DNA from: an uncultured Clostridium sp.
GTDB lineage: Bacteria > Bacillota > Clostridia > Lachnospirales > Lachnospiraceae
NCBI GenBank assembly: GCA_900540335.1
Contig: UQFC01000013.1
Coordinates: 1-40,141, forward strand
Length of the DNA stretch: 40,141 nucleotides
Direction of reading: 5' to 3'
The notes under the pieces: model-generated
Seen by the model: only the letters and a program-made list of their open reading frames with translations
What the model was told of the DNA's origin: nothing
Databases searched by the model: none
Position numbers and translations under genes: made by a program
In this document: positions 14,902 to 23,239 of the stretch, piece by piece
Numbering within the stretch: the first letter of the stretch is position 1
Layout of the letters: each line of letters starts with the position of its first letter

Positions 14902-16338
14902 ATGAAAAAACAGCCGAATATTGTCTTTATCATTTCCGACGATCAGGGATACTGGTCATTGGGATGCAGCGGCAATAATGAAATTATTTCTCCAAATATT
15001 GATCGTCTGGCCGAACAGGGAATGCGCTTTGAAAACTTTTTCTGTACCTCTCCCGTTTGTTCACCGGCCCGGGCAAGTCTTCTGACCGGAACGATTCCTT
15101 CCCAGCATGGAGTTCATGACTGGCTGCGGGATGATGATGAAAAACAGTCTGCCCTGGAGTATCTGGCGGGACAGTATTCCTATACCAGAGCCCTGGCAGA
15201 AAACGGATACTGCTGTGCTCTGTCCGGAAAGTGGCATATGGGAGCTTCCGGAAAAGTTCAGCAGGGATTTACCCACTGGTTCAGTCATAAATCCGGCGGA
15301 GGCCCCTATTACGGAGCTCCCATGTACAAGGATGGCGTTCTGTATCGGGAGGAGCGCTATGTGACAGATGCCATTACGGAGGATGCCCTGGAATTTCTCG
15401 ATACACAAAAGGATCAGGAACAGCCCTTTTACCTTCATGTAGCCTATACGGCGCCTCATGCCCCATGGCTGAACAACCATCCGAAAGAATATACGGATCT
15501 TTATAAGGACTGCCCGTTTCAGTCCGTTCCTCATCTGCCCAGACATCCGGACAGTATTTATCTGACAGATGAAGTCGCTAAGGATGAACGGGGAAATCTG
15601 ATTGGCTATTTTGCAGCTGTAACTGCTATGGACGCAGGCATTGGAAAAATTATGGAAAAAATAGAAGACATGGGCATTGCGGAAGACACTCTGGTTGTAT
15701 TTACAGCAGATAATGGTTTTTCCTGCGGACACCATGGCTTCTGGGGAAAAGGCAATGCGACCTTCCCCTTAAATATGTATGAGGAATCGGTAAAAGTTCC
15801 GTTTATTGTTCGTCACACGGGACATATCCCGGCAGGAACCGTCTGCGATGCGCTGGTTTCTGCATACGATTTTATGCCGACTCTTCTGGACTATCTGGGC
15901 TTAAAGGCCTCCGATCACGGAAACCGCCCAGGCGTATCCTTTGCCCCTGCGTTAAAAGGCGAAGCATTTCATCAGCATGACGAAGTTGTTGTCATGGATG
16001 AATACGGCCCAAACCGCATGATTCGCGGCCGCCGTTTTAAATATGTTGCACGATATCCCTACGGTCCCAATGAACTCTATGATCTGGAAACCGATCCGGG
16101 AGAAACAAAAAATCTCCTGAAGGACGGCGGATTTGAAGAACTGGAACAGGAGATGCGTCTCCGTCTGGAAGCCTGGTTTGCCAGGTATGTCAATCCGGAA
16201 ATTGACGGAGCAAAGGAAGCGGTATTTGGTTCCGGTCAGACCGGACTGGCAGGGTTATGGGGGAAAGGCGTATCCGGTCACAGCTGTGACGATTACATTA
16301 AAGAAAATCCAAACTTTGCGCCATACAAAATAAAATAA
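14902..16338 (+). CDS. Sulfatase (type I, formylglycine-dependent, Cys-type), cytoplasmic
   Basis: 478 aa, no signal peptide or membrane segment. The metal-binding N-terminus is NIVFIISDDQGY (Asp13, Asp14). The sulfatase signature is CSPARASLLTG with Cys53 as the residue to be oxidised to formylglycine and Arg57. GKWHMG holds the conserved Lys110 and His112, and TADNGFSCGHHGFWGKGN holds metal ligands Asp270 and Asn271. The family hydrolyses sulfate esters of aryl compounds, choline or sugars; the substrate is not readable here. A Cys-type enzyme in an anaerobe needs a radical SAM maturase (anSME), which is not in this window. Because the enzyme is cytoplasmic, its substrate must be imported, presumably by the preceding transporter. 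The start has AGGAGG at good spacing and a promoter just upstream. Confidence 0.92.
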   Translation: MKKQPNIVFIISDDQGYWSLGCSGNNEIISPNIDRLAEQGMRFENFFCTSPVCSPARASLLTGTIPSQHGVHDWLRDDDEKQSALEYLAGQYSYTRALAENGYCCALSGKWHMGASGKVQQGFTHWFSHKSGGGPYYGAPMYKDGVLYREERYVTDAITEDALEFLDTQKDQEQPFYLHVAYTAPHAPWLNNHPKEYTDLYKDCPFQSVPHLPRHPDSIYLTDEVAKDERGNLIGYFAAVTAMDAGIGKIMEKIEDMGIAEDTLVVFTADNGFSCGHHGFWGKGNATFPLNMYEESVKVPFIVRHTGHIPAGTVCDALVSAYDFMPTLLDYLGLKASDHGNRPGVSFAPALKGEAFHQHDEVVVMDEYGPNRMIRGRRFKYVARYPYGPNELYDLETDPGETKNLLKDGGFEELEQEMRLRLEAWFARYVNPEIDGAKEAVFGSGQTGLAGLWGKGVSGHSCDDYIKENPNFAPYKIK

Positions 16339-16356
16339 CAGCCGGGAGTGAATACG

Positions 16357-18141
16357 ATGAAAAATTGGTTTAAAAAAATTGCTGTATGCACGAAAAAACT
16401 GCGTACTCAGCTTTTTGGAGCCTATTGCTTTGTATTCACTCTCTTTTTTGTTGCCGTTTCCCTTCTTGTCAGCGGCTCCATACGTGATTTGCTGATTAAA
16501 CAGATTGGAAATAACAGGATTGCCGTCCTCAGACAGATAGGAGAACGGGCTAATCTCATCAAAACCAGCAGTACGACTCTGTCCAATCTGTATACCCATG
16601 AAATTATCAGTCACGGCTTTCTGACCGGCAGTCTCTCAGAAGAGGAACAGAAAAAAGCCTGGGAATACCTGGATTCTCAGAAAGAGATTTACGACGAAAT
16701 TATCGGTCCTATTGATCATGAGGTCGTCCTTTTGGGAGAAAATGGCTTTTTTTATAATTCCGGAGATATTGACACAGACACCTGGATGTATCAGCCCTGG
16801 TATAAAAATCTTCTGGAAGCCCTGTCTAAGGAAAATGAAGGCGAGGTACAGTTTTCCCGCACCTTTTCCGCTCTGAAAAACGGAGAAAATGTCTACCAGT
16901 TCGCTGCCGGACGCCTTTTAGGAAACAGCGATGAAAAAAGTGTTCTGCTGATTTTAATTGATGAAAAGCAGCTGGAGGATTTGTATCTTTCTGTACAGGA
17001 ACAGGGCGGTCAGGTGTACCTGTATGATCGCAATGGTTTTATCGTTTCCCACTCCAACAAAAAAATGCTGGGCAAGCAGTTTATTAATGTAGACTATATG
17101 GAAGAGGTCTATGGAACGGACAATTCCAATATTATACAAAAAATGGGAGAATCTTATGTTTTGTCCACTCATCTGGATGAAAAGACAGGATGGACCATTG
17201 CCGAAGAAAACCCTACCAGAATTATTTTAGGGGCATTAAACGATACCTACTGGATTATCGGAAGTATTCTGATAACCGGTCTGATCCTGGCAGTCGCCGT
17301 ATCTGCTTATATTTCCGGCCGCGTCTCCAATCCCCTTCAGGAGTTAAGCGACGCTATGGGTAAATTTGGAAGCGCAGAATTTACTCCTCCCTGTGTCACA
17401 AGAGGCACTCAGGAAATTGACCATCTTCAGGAAAGCTTTAAGCATATGGCCGATGAAATCACCTGCCTGATGGAACGGATCAAGGAAAGAGAAAAACAGA
17501 AGAGAGCATTGGAGGTCAATTTCCTCCGGGCACAGATCAATCCCCATTTTTTATACAACACACTGTTTTCCATCCGGTGTGCTGTGGAGGTGGGAAAAAA
17601 TGAACAGGCTGCTAAAATGCTCAGTGCCTTTATTGATTTGCTCAGAAGCACACTTTCTGTAAAGAATACAACGGTTTCTTTAAGCGATGAACTGGAAACC
17701 ACCCGCAAATACCTGGTAGTTCAAAAGCTGAGGTACGGAGAAAAAATCAATTATGAAATTGAAATGCAGAAGGGCACGGAAACCTGTATGGTTCCTCCCC
17801 TGATTCTCCAGCCGCTTGTGGAAAATGCTATTTTTCATGGACTGGAGGCAAAAAGCGAGGCCGGAACCGTCATTATAGAATCGGCGTTTCAGGGCGGTAA
17901 TCTTCTCCTGACGATTACCGACGACGGAGCCGGAATGGATGCCAAAACTCTGGAAAACGTGCGCGCAAGCTGCCGTCAGACGGTGATTAAAGATGCACAT
18001 TCTATCGGCATGTCCAACGTACACAACCGGATTCGCTTAAACTACGGGGAGGATTACGGAATGTCCATAGACAGCATTCAGGGAATGGGAACTACCATTA
18101 CCCTTTTGATGCCTGCTGTAATACAAAAGGAGGATACATAA
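16357..18141 (+). CDS. YesM-like sensor histidine kinase
   Basis: 594 aa. It has an N-terminal membrane segment (about residues 20-45), an extracellular sensory region of dCache type to about residue 290, a second membrane segment (IIGSILITGLILAVAVSAYI), a HAMP-like region and a short coiled coil. The His_kinase domain reads LRAQINPHFLYNTLFSIR with phospho-accepting His397, and a HATPase domain follows (LQPLVENAIFHGLEAK, then DDGAGM). ATG 16357 is used because GGGAG lies 8 nt upstream; the in-frame GTG at 16348 is inside that spacing. It starts 18 nt after the sulfatase gene and its TAA shares one base with the regulator ATG. YesM-type kinases sense extracellular sugars or related ligands, so it probably detects the sulfated substrate or a co-occurring glycan. 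Confidence 0.93.
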   Translation: MKNWFKKIAVCTKKLRTQLFGAYCFVFTLFFVAVSLLVSGSIRDLLIKQIGNNRIAVLRQIGERANLIKTSSTTLSNLYTHEIISHGFLTGSLSEEEQKKAWEYLDSQKEIYDEIIGPIDHEVVLLGENGFFYNSGDIDTDTWMYQPWYKNLLEALSKENEGEVQFSRTFSALKNGENVYQFAAGRLLGNSDEKSVLLILIDEKQLEDLYLSVQEQGGQVYLYDRNGFIVSHSNKKMLGKQFINVDYMEEVYGTDNSNIIQKMGESYVLSTHLDEKTGWTIAEENPTRIILGALNDTYWIIGSILITGLILAVAVSAYISGRVSNPLQELSDAMGKFGSAEFTPPCVTRGTQEIDHLQESFKHMADEITCLMERIKEREKQKRALEVNFLRAQINPHFLYNTLFSIRCAVEVGKNEQAAKMLSAFIDLLRSTLSVKNTTVSLSDELETTRKYLVVQKLRYGEKINYEIEMQKGTETCMVPPLILQPLVENAIFHGLEAKSEAGTVIIESAFQGGNLLLTITDDGAGMDAKTLENVRASCRQTVIKDAHSIGMSNVHNRIRLNYGEDYGMSIDSIQGMGTTITLLMPAVIQKEDT

Positions 18142-19649
18142 TGAAAGTTCTAGTGGTAGATGACGAGGCAATGATTTGTGAATGGCTGCAGTTTTGCATC
18201 TCCCAGAACACGTCCTGCCAGCTGACCGGAGTGGCCCATAACGGACAGGAGGCCCTGGAGCTGTTTCACCGTGACGAACCGGATTTGATTCTCACAGATA
18301 TCAAAATGCCGGTAATGGACGGACTTGAATTTCTTCACGCCTTAAAAGCCCTGGGCAGCAGGGCAAAGGTCGTGGTTTTAACAGCCTTTTCTGATTTCAG
18401 CCTGGTTCGCCAGGCTCTGCGGGACGGTGCCTCCGAATATCTCCTGAAAACAGAAATGCAGAATGATCTTCTCCAGGAGCTTCTCAACCGAATGGCAGGA
18501 GAACTGCAGATGAGAAATCATCAGGGAGAACCTGATGTGGCAAATGTCGCTCAGATTCAGTCCGTTATCAGCCATATTTTGAGGCAGACCAGAGAACTGA
18601 GAGAAGATGATCTGGAACGGCTTCGCCAATGCGGAATCCGCTGGAGAAACAACGGGTTGTTTGCTCTGGCTGTATGGAAACAGGATATGGAGGAAAACGG
18701 GCTTCTGTTTCCGGAAGAGAGTCCGGCACGGCACGTTGCAGGCTTTGATTATACGGATCGGGTTTACATGATTGTTGGAAATTTTCCCAAAACCCTCAGT
18801 ATCGCGGAAAAAGCCAGACAGCTGACGGAATATGCCAGACGAGTACAGTCCATAAACCACTGTATGGTTGGAGTCAGCGCCATTACCGATGAAATGAGCC
18901 AGATTCCATTTATGGTCTGGCAGGCTTCCTGCTCTCTGGGGGAGGGCTTTTATACAGGATTAAAGAGGGTTTACGAGCCCCAGTATCCTTTAAAGGAGCT
19001 GTTTCGCAGAAATGAATTGTGGAAAAACACATTTACTGAATTCCGGGTGCATCTTCACCAGACTCAGGAAGGACAGCGCTGCGAGCTGATAAAAACTTTT
19101 TTTGAAACCCTTTCCGAACAGAAAATCCTTACGATTGATCCTCTTTGCAAGCTGTGTCTGGATTCCCTGGATCTGATGGAATTTGAGGCAAGAGGAAATG
19201 GAATTGTTCTGGAACATGCTGAAGAACTGCGTTCGCGCCTTCAGCAGTGCACTACTCTGGAGACTGCCAGGGAAGTCATGGTGGAAGCGGCAAAGCAGTG
19301 CAGCCTTCCTATGGATGAGCTTCAGCCAAAATCAAAAAATATCTGTCTTGCAGTGGAATATATCAATGCCCATTATGCGGAACAGCTGAGTTTAGAGCAG
19401 GTGGCTGCTCAGGTATACTTAAACCCGGATTATTTTTCCAGGGTATTTAAAACTGAGACCGGACAGACCTTTATCAATTACCTGACCGATGTTCGCCTGC
19501 AGCACTCCGTGCAGCTGCTGGAAAATACAGCTCTCCGTGTACAGACCATTGCCCAGCAGGTAGGCTACTACAATGCCAGCTATTTTTCAACTACATTTAA
19601 AAAGAAGTACGGCGTCAGCCCGTATGAATACCGGCGCAGCGGAAGCTGA
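18141..19649 (+). CDS. YesN-like response regulator with AraC-type DNA-binding domain
   Basis: 502 aa. The receiver domain (about 1-120) has the acidic pocket in VLVVDDEAM, phospho-acceptor Asp53 in LILTDIKMP, and the conserved Lys in YLLKTEM. A long middle region of unknown fold follows. The C-terminus (about residues 400-502) carries two AraC-type helix-turn-helix units (LSLEQVAAQVYLNPDYFSRV; VQTIAQQVGYYNASYFSTTF). It is translationally coupled to the kinase gene, whose stop overlaps its ATG, with GGAGGATAC upstream. It is expected to activate the operon promoter near 10471, which has no -35 box, and perhaps the sulfatase promoters. Confidence 0.93.
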   Translation: MKVLVVDDEAMICEWLQFCISQNTSCQLTGVAHNGQEALELFHRDEPDLILTDIKMPVMDGLEFLHALKALGSRAKVVVLTAFSDFSLVRQALRDGASEYLLKTEMQNDLLQELLNRMAGELQMRNHQGEPDVANVAQIQSVISHILRQTRELREDDLERLRQCGIRWRNNGLFALAVWKQDMEENGLLFPEESPARHVAGFDYTDRVYMIVGNFPKTLSIAEKARQLTEYARRVQSINHCMVGVSAITDEMSQIPFMVWQASCSLGEGFYTGLKRVYEPQYPLKELFRRNELWKNTFTEFRVHLHQTQEGQRCELIKTFFETLSEQKILTIDPLCKLCLDSLDLMEFEARGNGIVLEHAEELRSRLQQCTTLETAREVMVEAAKQCSLPMDELQPKSKNICLAVEYINAHYAEQLSLEQVAAQVYLNPDYFSRVFKTETGQTFINYLTDVRLQHSVQLLENTALRVQTIAQQVGYYNASYFSTTFKKKYGVSPYEYRRSGS

Positions 19650-19673
19650 TATTCCCAGAAAAGGAGAAGTTTT

Positions 19674-21155
19674 ATGAAAGCAATTATAGTAATGTACGAT
19701 TCTCTGAACCGCCACCTGCTTCGCCCCTACGGCTGCCAATGGACCCAGACTGATAATTTTTCCCGTCTGGCAAGGCATGCGGTAACCTTTGATAACTGCT
19801 GGGTAGGAAGTATGCCCTGTATGCCCGCCAGAAGAGAGCTTCATACAGGACGATATAATTTTCTTCATCGGAGCTGGGGACCACTGGAGCCGTTTGATGA
19901 TTCCATGCCTGAAACACTGAAAAAGTCAGGAATCCATTCCCATCTGATCAGTGATCACTATCATTACTGGGAAGACGGAGGTGCCACCTACCATCAGCGC
20001 TATACTACCTGGGAATGTGTACGTGGGCAGGAGGGCGATAACTGGCAGCCTCTGGTGGGCTTTTCCGACGGACCTTCTCCTACCAGAAATGTATGCGGAG
20101 AGCCGGAAGACAACTGGGTAATGCAGGATTTTGCCAATCGAACAGCTATGCAGGAGGTTTCCAGACAGCCGCAATGTCAAACATTTCAAAAGGGACTTGA
20201 TTTTCTGGAGCAGAATCACGACAAGGACAACTGGTTCCTTCAAATTGAAACCTTCGATCCCCATGAACCGTTTTTTGCGCAGCCGGAATACCGCAGTCTG
20301 TTTCCGGATTCCTACGACGGTCCTTTCTGCGACTGGCCGGATTACCGTCCTGTAAACGAAGAAGACAGTCCGGAATTGATTCAGCATTTGCGCCATCAGT
20401 ACGCAGCTGTTTTAAAGCTTTGCGATGAAAATCTGGGAAGAATATTAGATGCAATGGATTCTTACGATCTCTGGAAGGATACCATGCTGATTGTTAATAC
20501 GGATCATGGCTTTCTTTTATCAGAACACGGACAATGGGCCAAATGTCACTGTCCATTTTACGGAGAGGTTGCCCATACGCCGCTCTTTATCTGGGATCCC
20601 AGAAGCCGGAGACAGAATGTGCGAACCAGCCAGCTGGTACAGACCATTGATCTTCCCGCAACACTTTTGGAATACTTTGGCCTGCCTCTGTTTCCTGATA
20701 TGGAGGGAAAACCGCTTCGCCCTGTGATAGAGCAGGACGTTCCCGTCCGTGAAGGAGGATTGTTCGGAATCTTCGGAGGACAGGTCTGCTGCACAGACGG
20801 AACATGGGTCTATATGAGAAGTCCCCTTCCAGATAACCAGCCCCGATATGAATATACACTGATGGTCACCCGCCACGGGGGACGAAGAGCTTTTATCAAT
20901 CATGATATTCTCAAGTCCATGAAACTTGCTTCGCCGTTTTCTTTTACAAAAGGTATTCCTGTGCTGAAGCTGGAAAGCCGGCAGCAGGTTTCCCAGGCCG
21001 GTTATCCCACCATGCTGTTCTGTCTGGAATCAGATCCTGACGAGGAGCATCCGCTGAAAAATATCGATGAGGAAAGGCGGATGGCGGCTCTGATGAAAAA
21101 AATGATGATTGAAAACGACTGTCCGGAAGAACAGTTTATCCGGATGGGATTGTAG
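19674..21155 (+). CDS. Second sulfatase (formylglycine-dependent, Cys-type), cytoplasmic
   Basis: 493 aa, no signal peptide. It begins KAIIVMYDSLNRHLLRPYG with metal ligand Asp9. The sulfatase signature is SMPCMPARRELHTGRYN with Cys49 and Arg53 (C-x-P-x-R with TG four residues on). The second metal pair is in VNTDHGFLLSEHGQWAK (Asp277, His278). ISDHYHYWEDGGATYH is characteristic of one sulfatase subgroup I remember from gut Firmicutes but cannot name. It is far from the first sulfatase in sequence, so the two probably act on different substrates or different positions of one substrate. AAAGGAGA lies 8 nt upstream. It is the last gene of the locus and is followed by a terminator. A phosphonate or phosphate ester hydrolase function is possible, since such enzymes share this fold. 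Confidence 0.88.
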   Translation: MKAIIVMYDSLNRHLLRPYGCQWTQTDNFSRLARHAVTFDNCWVGSMPCMPARRELHTGRYNFLHRSWGPLEPFDDSMPETLKKSGIHSHLISDHYHYWEDGGATYHQRYTTWECVRGQEGDNWQPLVGFSDGPSPTRNVCGEPEDNWVMQDFANRTAMQEVSRQPQCQTFQKGLDFLEQNHDKDNWFLQIETFDPHEPFFAQPEYRSLFPDSYDGPFCDWPDYRPVNEEDSPELIQHLRHQYAAVLKLCDENLGRILDAMDSYDLWKDTMLIVNTDHGFLLSEHGQWAKCHCPFYGEVAHTPLFIWDPRSRRQNVRTSQLVQTIDLPATLLEYFGLPLFPDMEGKPLRPVIEQDVPVREGGLFGIFGGQVCCTDGTWVYMRSPLPDNQPRYEYTLMVTRHGGRRAFINHDILKSMKLASPFSFTKGIPVLKLESRQQVSQAGYPTMLFCLESDPDEEHPLKNIDEERRMAALMKKMMIENDCPEEQFIRMGL

Positions 21156-21209
21156 CCAGAAGCCGGGGGACGGGAAAAAATAATTTTTTTTATTTCTAAT
21201 TGCTTTTTC

Positions 21210-21257
21210 AAAGACGCAGAAAGGATGTTGTATCATCATTCTTATTCTGCGTCTTTT
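21210..21257 (+). terminator. Intrinsic terminator closing the sulfatase locus
   Basis: A perfect 12-bp stem (21210-21221 with 21245-21256) has a 23-nt loop that can itself fold (GATG with CATC), and ends in a short T-run. The base composition changes just after it. Confidence 0.7.
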
Positions 21258-21399
21258 GATTCTTAATATGCTTCTTCCATACAATCTGACTCAAAAAAAG
21301 CTTCTGTCAGCCATCCGGTCAGACTGCTCTCAAAAAAGAACCTGAAAACAGAACAAGGGTGAACCTCTCGAAACCATCCAATATATAAATTCTTATAAA

Positions 21400-21470
21400 A
21401 TATTAAAAATGTGCAGATATATAATAAAAATGCTTCGCGACTTCTATTTTTAATCATGGTACGATTAAAA
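21400..21470 (+). promoter_or_regulatory. Upstream control region of the GH13 gene
   Basis: Three elements are visible. ATATTAAAAATGTGCA (21400-21415) is almost identical to a sequence upstream of the sugar-binding protein gene. A consensus TATAAT (21420-21425) follows after 4 nt, with no -35 box. An inverted repeat, TTTTAATC at 21448-21455 and GATTAAAA at 21463-21470, lies between the expected start and the ribosome binding site and could be an operator or a leader hairpin. The space 21258-21399 holds nothing recognisable. Confidence 0.5.
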
Positions 21471-21496
21471 TAACAAATGATCAGGAGGGCCATAAT

Positions 21497-23164
21497 ATGA
21501 AACAATGGTGGAAGGAAGCGATTATTTATCAAATTTATACAAAAAGCTTCAATGATACAAATGGCGATGGCATTGGTGATCTTAGGGGTATTATTGAAAA
21601 GTTGGATTACATCAAATCTCTTGGTGCTGACGTAATTTGGCTAAATCCAATCTATTGTTCTCCAGATGTAGATAACGGATATGATATTTCTGACTATCAG
21701 AATATCGATCCACGATATGGAACAATGGACGAATTTAAAGAACTTCTTAACGAAATACACCAAAGAGGAATGCGCCTGATTATGGATATGGTCCTAAACC
21801 ATACCTCGGATGAGCATTTATGGTTTCAAGAATCAAAAAAATCAAAAAATAATCCATACCGAAATTACTATATCTGGCGTCCTGGGAAAGACGGAAAAGA
21901 ACCCAATAACTGGGGAAATTATTTTTATGAGGGTAAAGGATCTGCATGGGAATATGATAATACCACCGGAGAATATTATCTTCATAATTATTCAAAAAAA
22001 ATGCCTGATTTAAACTGGGATAATCCAGAACTAAAGAATTCAATGTGTAATATGATGCGATGGTGGTTGGATATGGGGGTAGATGGATTTCGTATGGATG
22101 CAATTAATCGACTTGTAAAACCCAAGGGACTTCCAGATTCACCAAATCCTCCAACTCCTCCTGTAGGTGTTTATGGATATGTAGTTGATCGTACAATGTG
22201 TGCCAATCAGCCTGGAATTCATGAATTGCTTCATGAACTTAATCAACGCGTCTTTCAACATTACAATATGATGGTTGTAGGCGAAACTGGTAATGTAGAT
22301 TCTGCTATTGCAATTGATTATGTGAAAGAAGAGCGCCAGGAAATCAACATGGTATTTCATTTTGAAATTGCCAAAAATCCTATTTTAGTTGATGCAGTAA
22401 AGTTTAAGGAGATTCAGCGTCGATGGTGGCATGTAGTAGAAGAACACGGCTGGATTACTCAATACTTATCGAACCATGACACCCCCCGTCAGGTGTCCAG
22501 ATTTGGAAATGACACAGAATATCTTTACGAATCAGCAACTATGCTAGCTACACTGATGCATACACATCCCGGAACTGTTTATATCTATCAGGGAGAAGAA
22601 ATTGGTATGACAAATGTAAACTTTCCATCCATCGAATATTATAATGAAAAATATACGGTTGGAAAATATGAAACTATGGTAGAAAGCGGCATAGAACCAA
22701 TGCAAGCACTTAATTCTCTAAAAATGATGAGCAGAGATAATGTTCGAACACCAATGCAATGGAATAATAAAGTTCACGGAGGCTTTACAACGGGTACTCC
22801 ATGGATGCATGTTAATCCAAACTATAAAGAAATTAATGTGGAAAAAGAAGAACAAACTCAACATTCTGTGCTAAATTATTATAAAATTCTTACGTCTTTA
22901 CGTAAAAAAAATCCAATCATGGTATATGGCTCTTACCATCAGTTATATGAATCTGATCCTGAATTGATTGTATATGAACGAACTTATGAGGAGGTAACAT
23001 GGCTTGTTATTTGCAATTTCTATGGAAATAAACATAAAATGCCTGATAAACTTGAAAAAAGATTAAGGGAAAACTCAAAAATAAGGTTATTACTAAGTAA
23101 TTATTATTCTAATGATAAATCAACAATTAAACCATATGAAGCCTGTATCTATGAAATAAAATAA
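21497..23164 (+). CDS. GH13 alpha-glucosidase (oligo-glucosidase type), cytoplasmic
   Basis: 555 aa, no signal peptide. It starts WWKEAIIYQIYTKSFNDTNGDGIGDLRG, typical of the GH13 oligo-1,6-glucosidase / alpha-glucosidase group including its Ca-binding loop DTNGDGIGD. Catalytic residues are nucleophile Asp201 (GFRMDAINRL), acid/base Glu263 (VVGETGNVD) and transition-state stabiliser Asp328 (YLSNHDTPR). The residue after the nucleophile is Ala202. Val at this place goes with alpha-1,6 preference, while Ala or Thr goes with alpha-1,4 substrates such as maltose, or with sucrose-type substrates. It presumably hydrolyses small alpha-glucosides imported by the nearby transporter. AGGAGG lies 9 nt upstream. 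The GH31 gene follows after 75 nt, probably in one transcript. Confidence 0.92.
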   Translation: MKQWWKEAIIYQIYTKSFNDTNGDGIGDLRGIIEKLDYIKSLGADVIWLNPIYCSPDVDNGYDISDYQNIDPRYGTMDEFKELLNEIHQRGMRLIMDMVLNHTSDEHLWFQESKKSKNNPYRNYYIWRPGKDGKEPNNWGNYFYEGKGSAWEYDNTTGEYYLHNYSKKMPDLNWDNPELKNSMCNMMRWWLDMGVDGFRMDAINRLVKPKGLPDSPNPPTPPVGVYGYVVDRTMCANQPGIHELLHELNQRVFQHYNMMVVGETGNVDSAIAIDYVKEERQEINMVFHFEIAKNPILVDAVKFKEIQRRWWHVVEEHGWITQYLSNHDTPRQVSRFGNDTEYLYESATMLATLMHTHPGTVYIYQGEEIGMTNVNFPSIEYYNEKYTVGKYETMVESGIEPMQALNSLKMMSRDNVRTPMQWNNKVHGGFTTGTPWMHVNPNYKEINVEKEEQTQHSVLNYYKILTSLRKKNPIMVYGSYHQLYESDPELIVYERTYEEVTWLVICNFYGNKHKMPDKLEKRLRENSKIRLLLSNYYSNDKSTIKPYEACIYEIK

Positions 23165-23179
23165 AAATAGGAGATATGA

Positions 23180-23195
23180 AAGGTTGAAAAACCTT
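23180..23195 (+). other. Small hairpin between the two glucosidase genes
   Basis: AAGGTT-GAAA-AACCTT is a perfect 6-bp stem with a GAAA tetraloop in the 75-nt gap between GH13 and GH31. There is no U-run, so it is more likely an mRNA processing or stability element than a terminator. Confidence 0.35.
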
Positions 23196-23239
23196 GAATT
23201 TTCAATAAAAAACACTTGATTATATGAGGAGGAATCATT

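Noticed and set aside
14902..21155. Reading the sulfatases as secreted glycan-degrading enzymes
   Set aside because: Both proteins begin directly with the catalytic domain, with no signal peptide or lipobox, unlike secreted polysaccharide sulfatases.
21263..21532. Minus-strand open frame of 89 codons at the left border of the AT-rich block
   Set aside because: No ribosome binding site or family resemblance; it overlaps the GH13 promoter region and the start of that gene.
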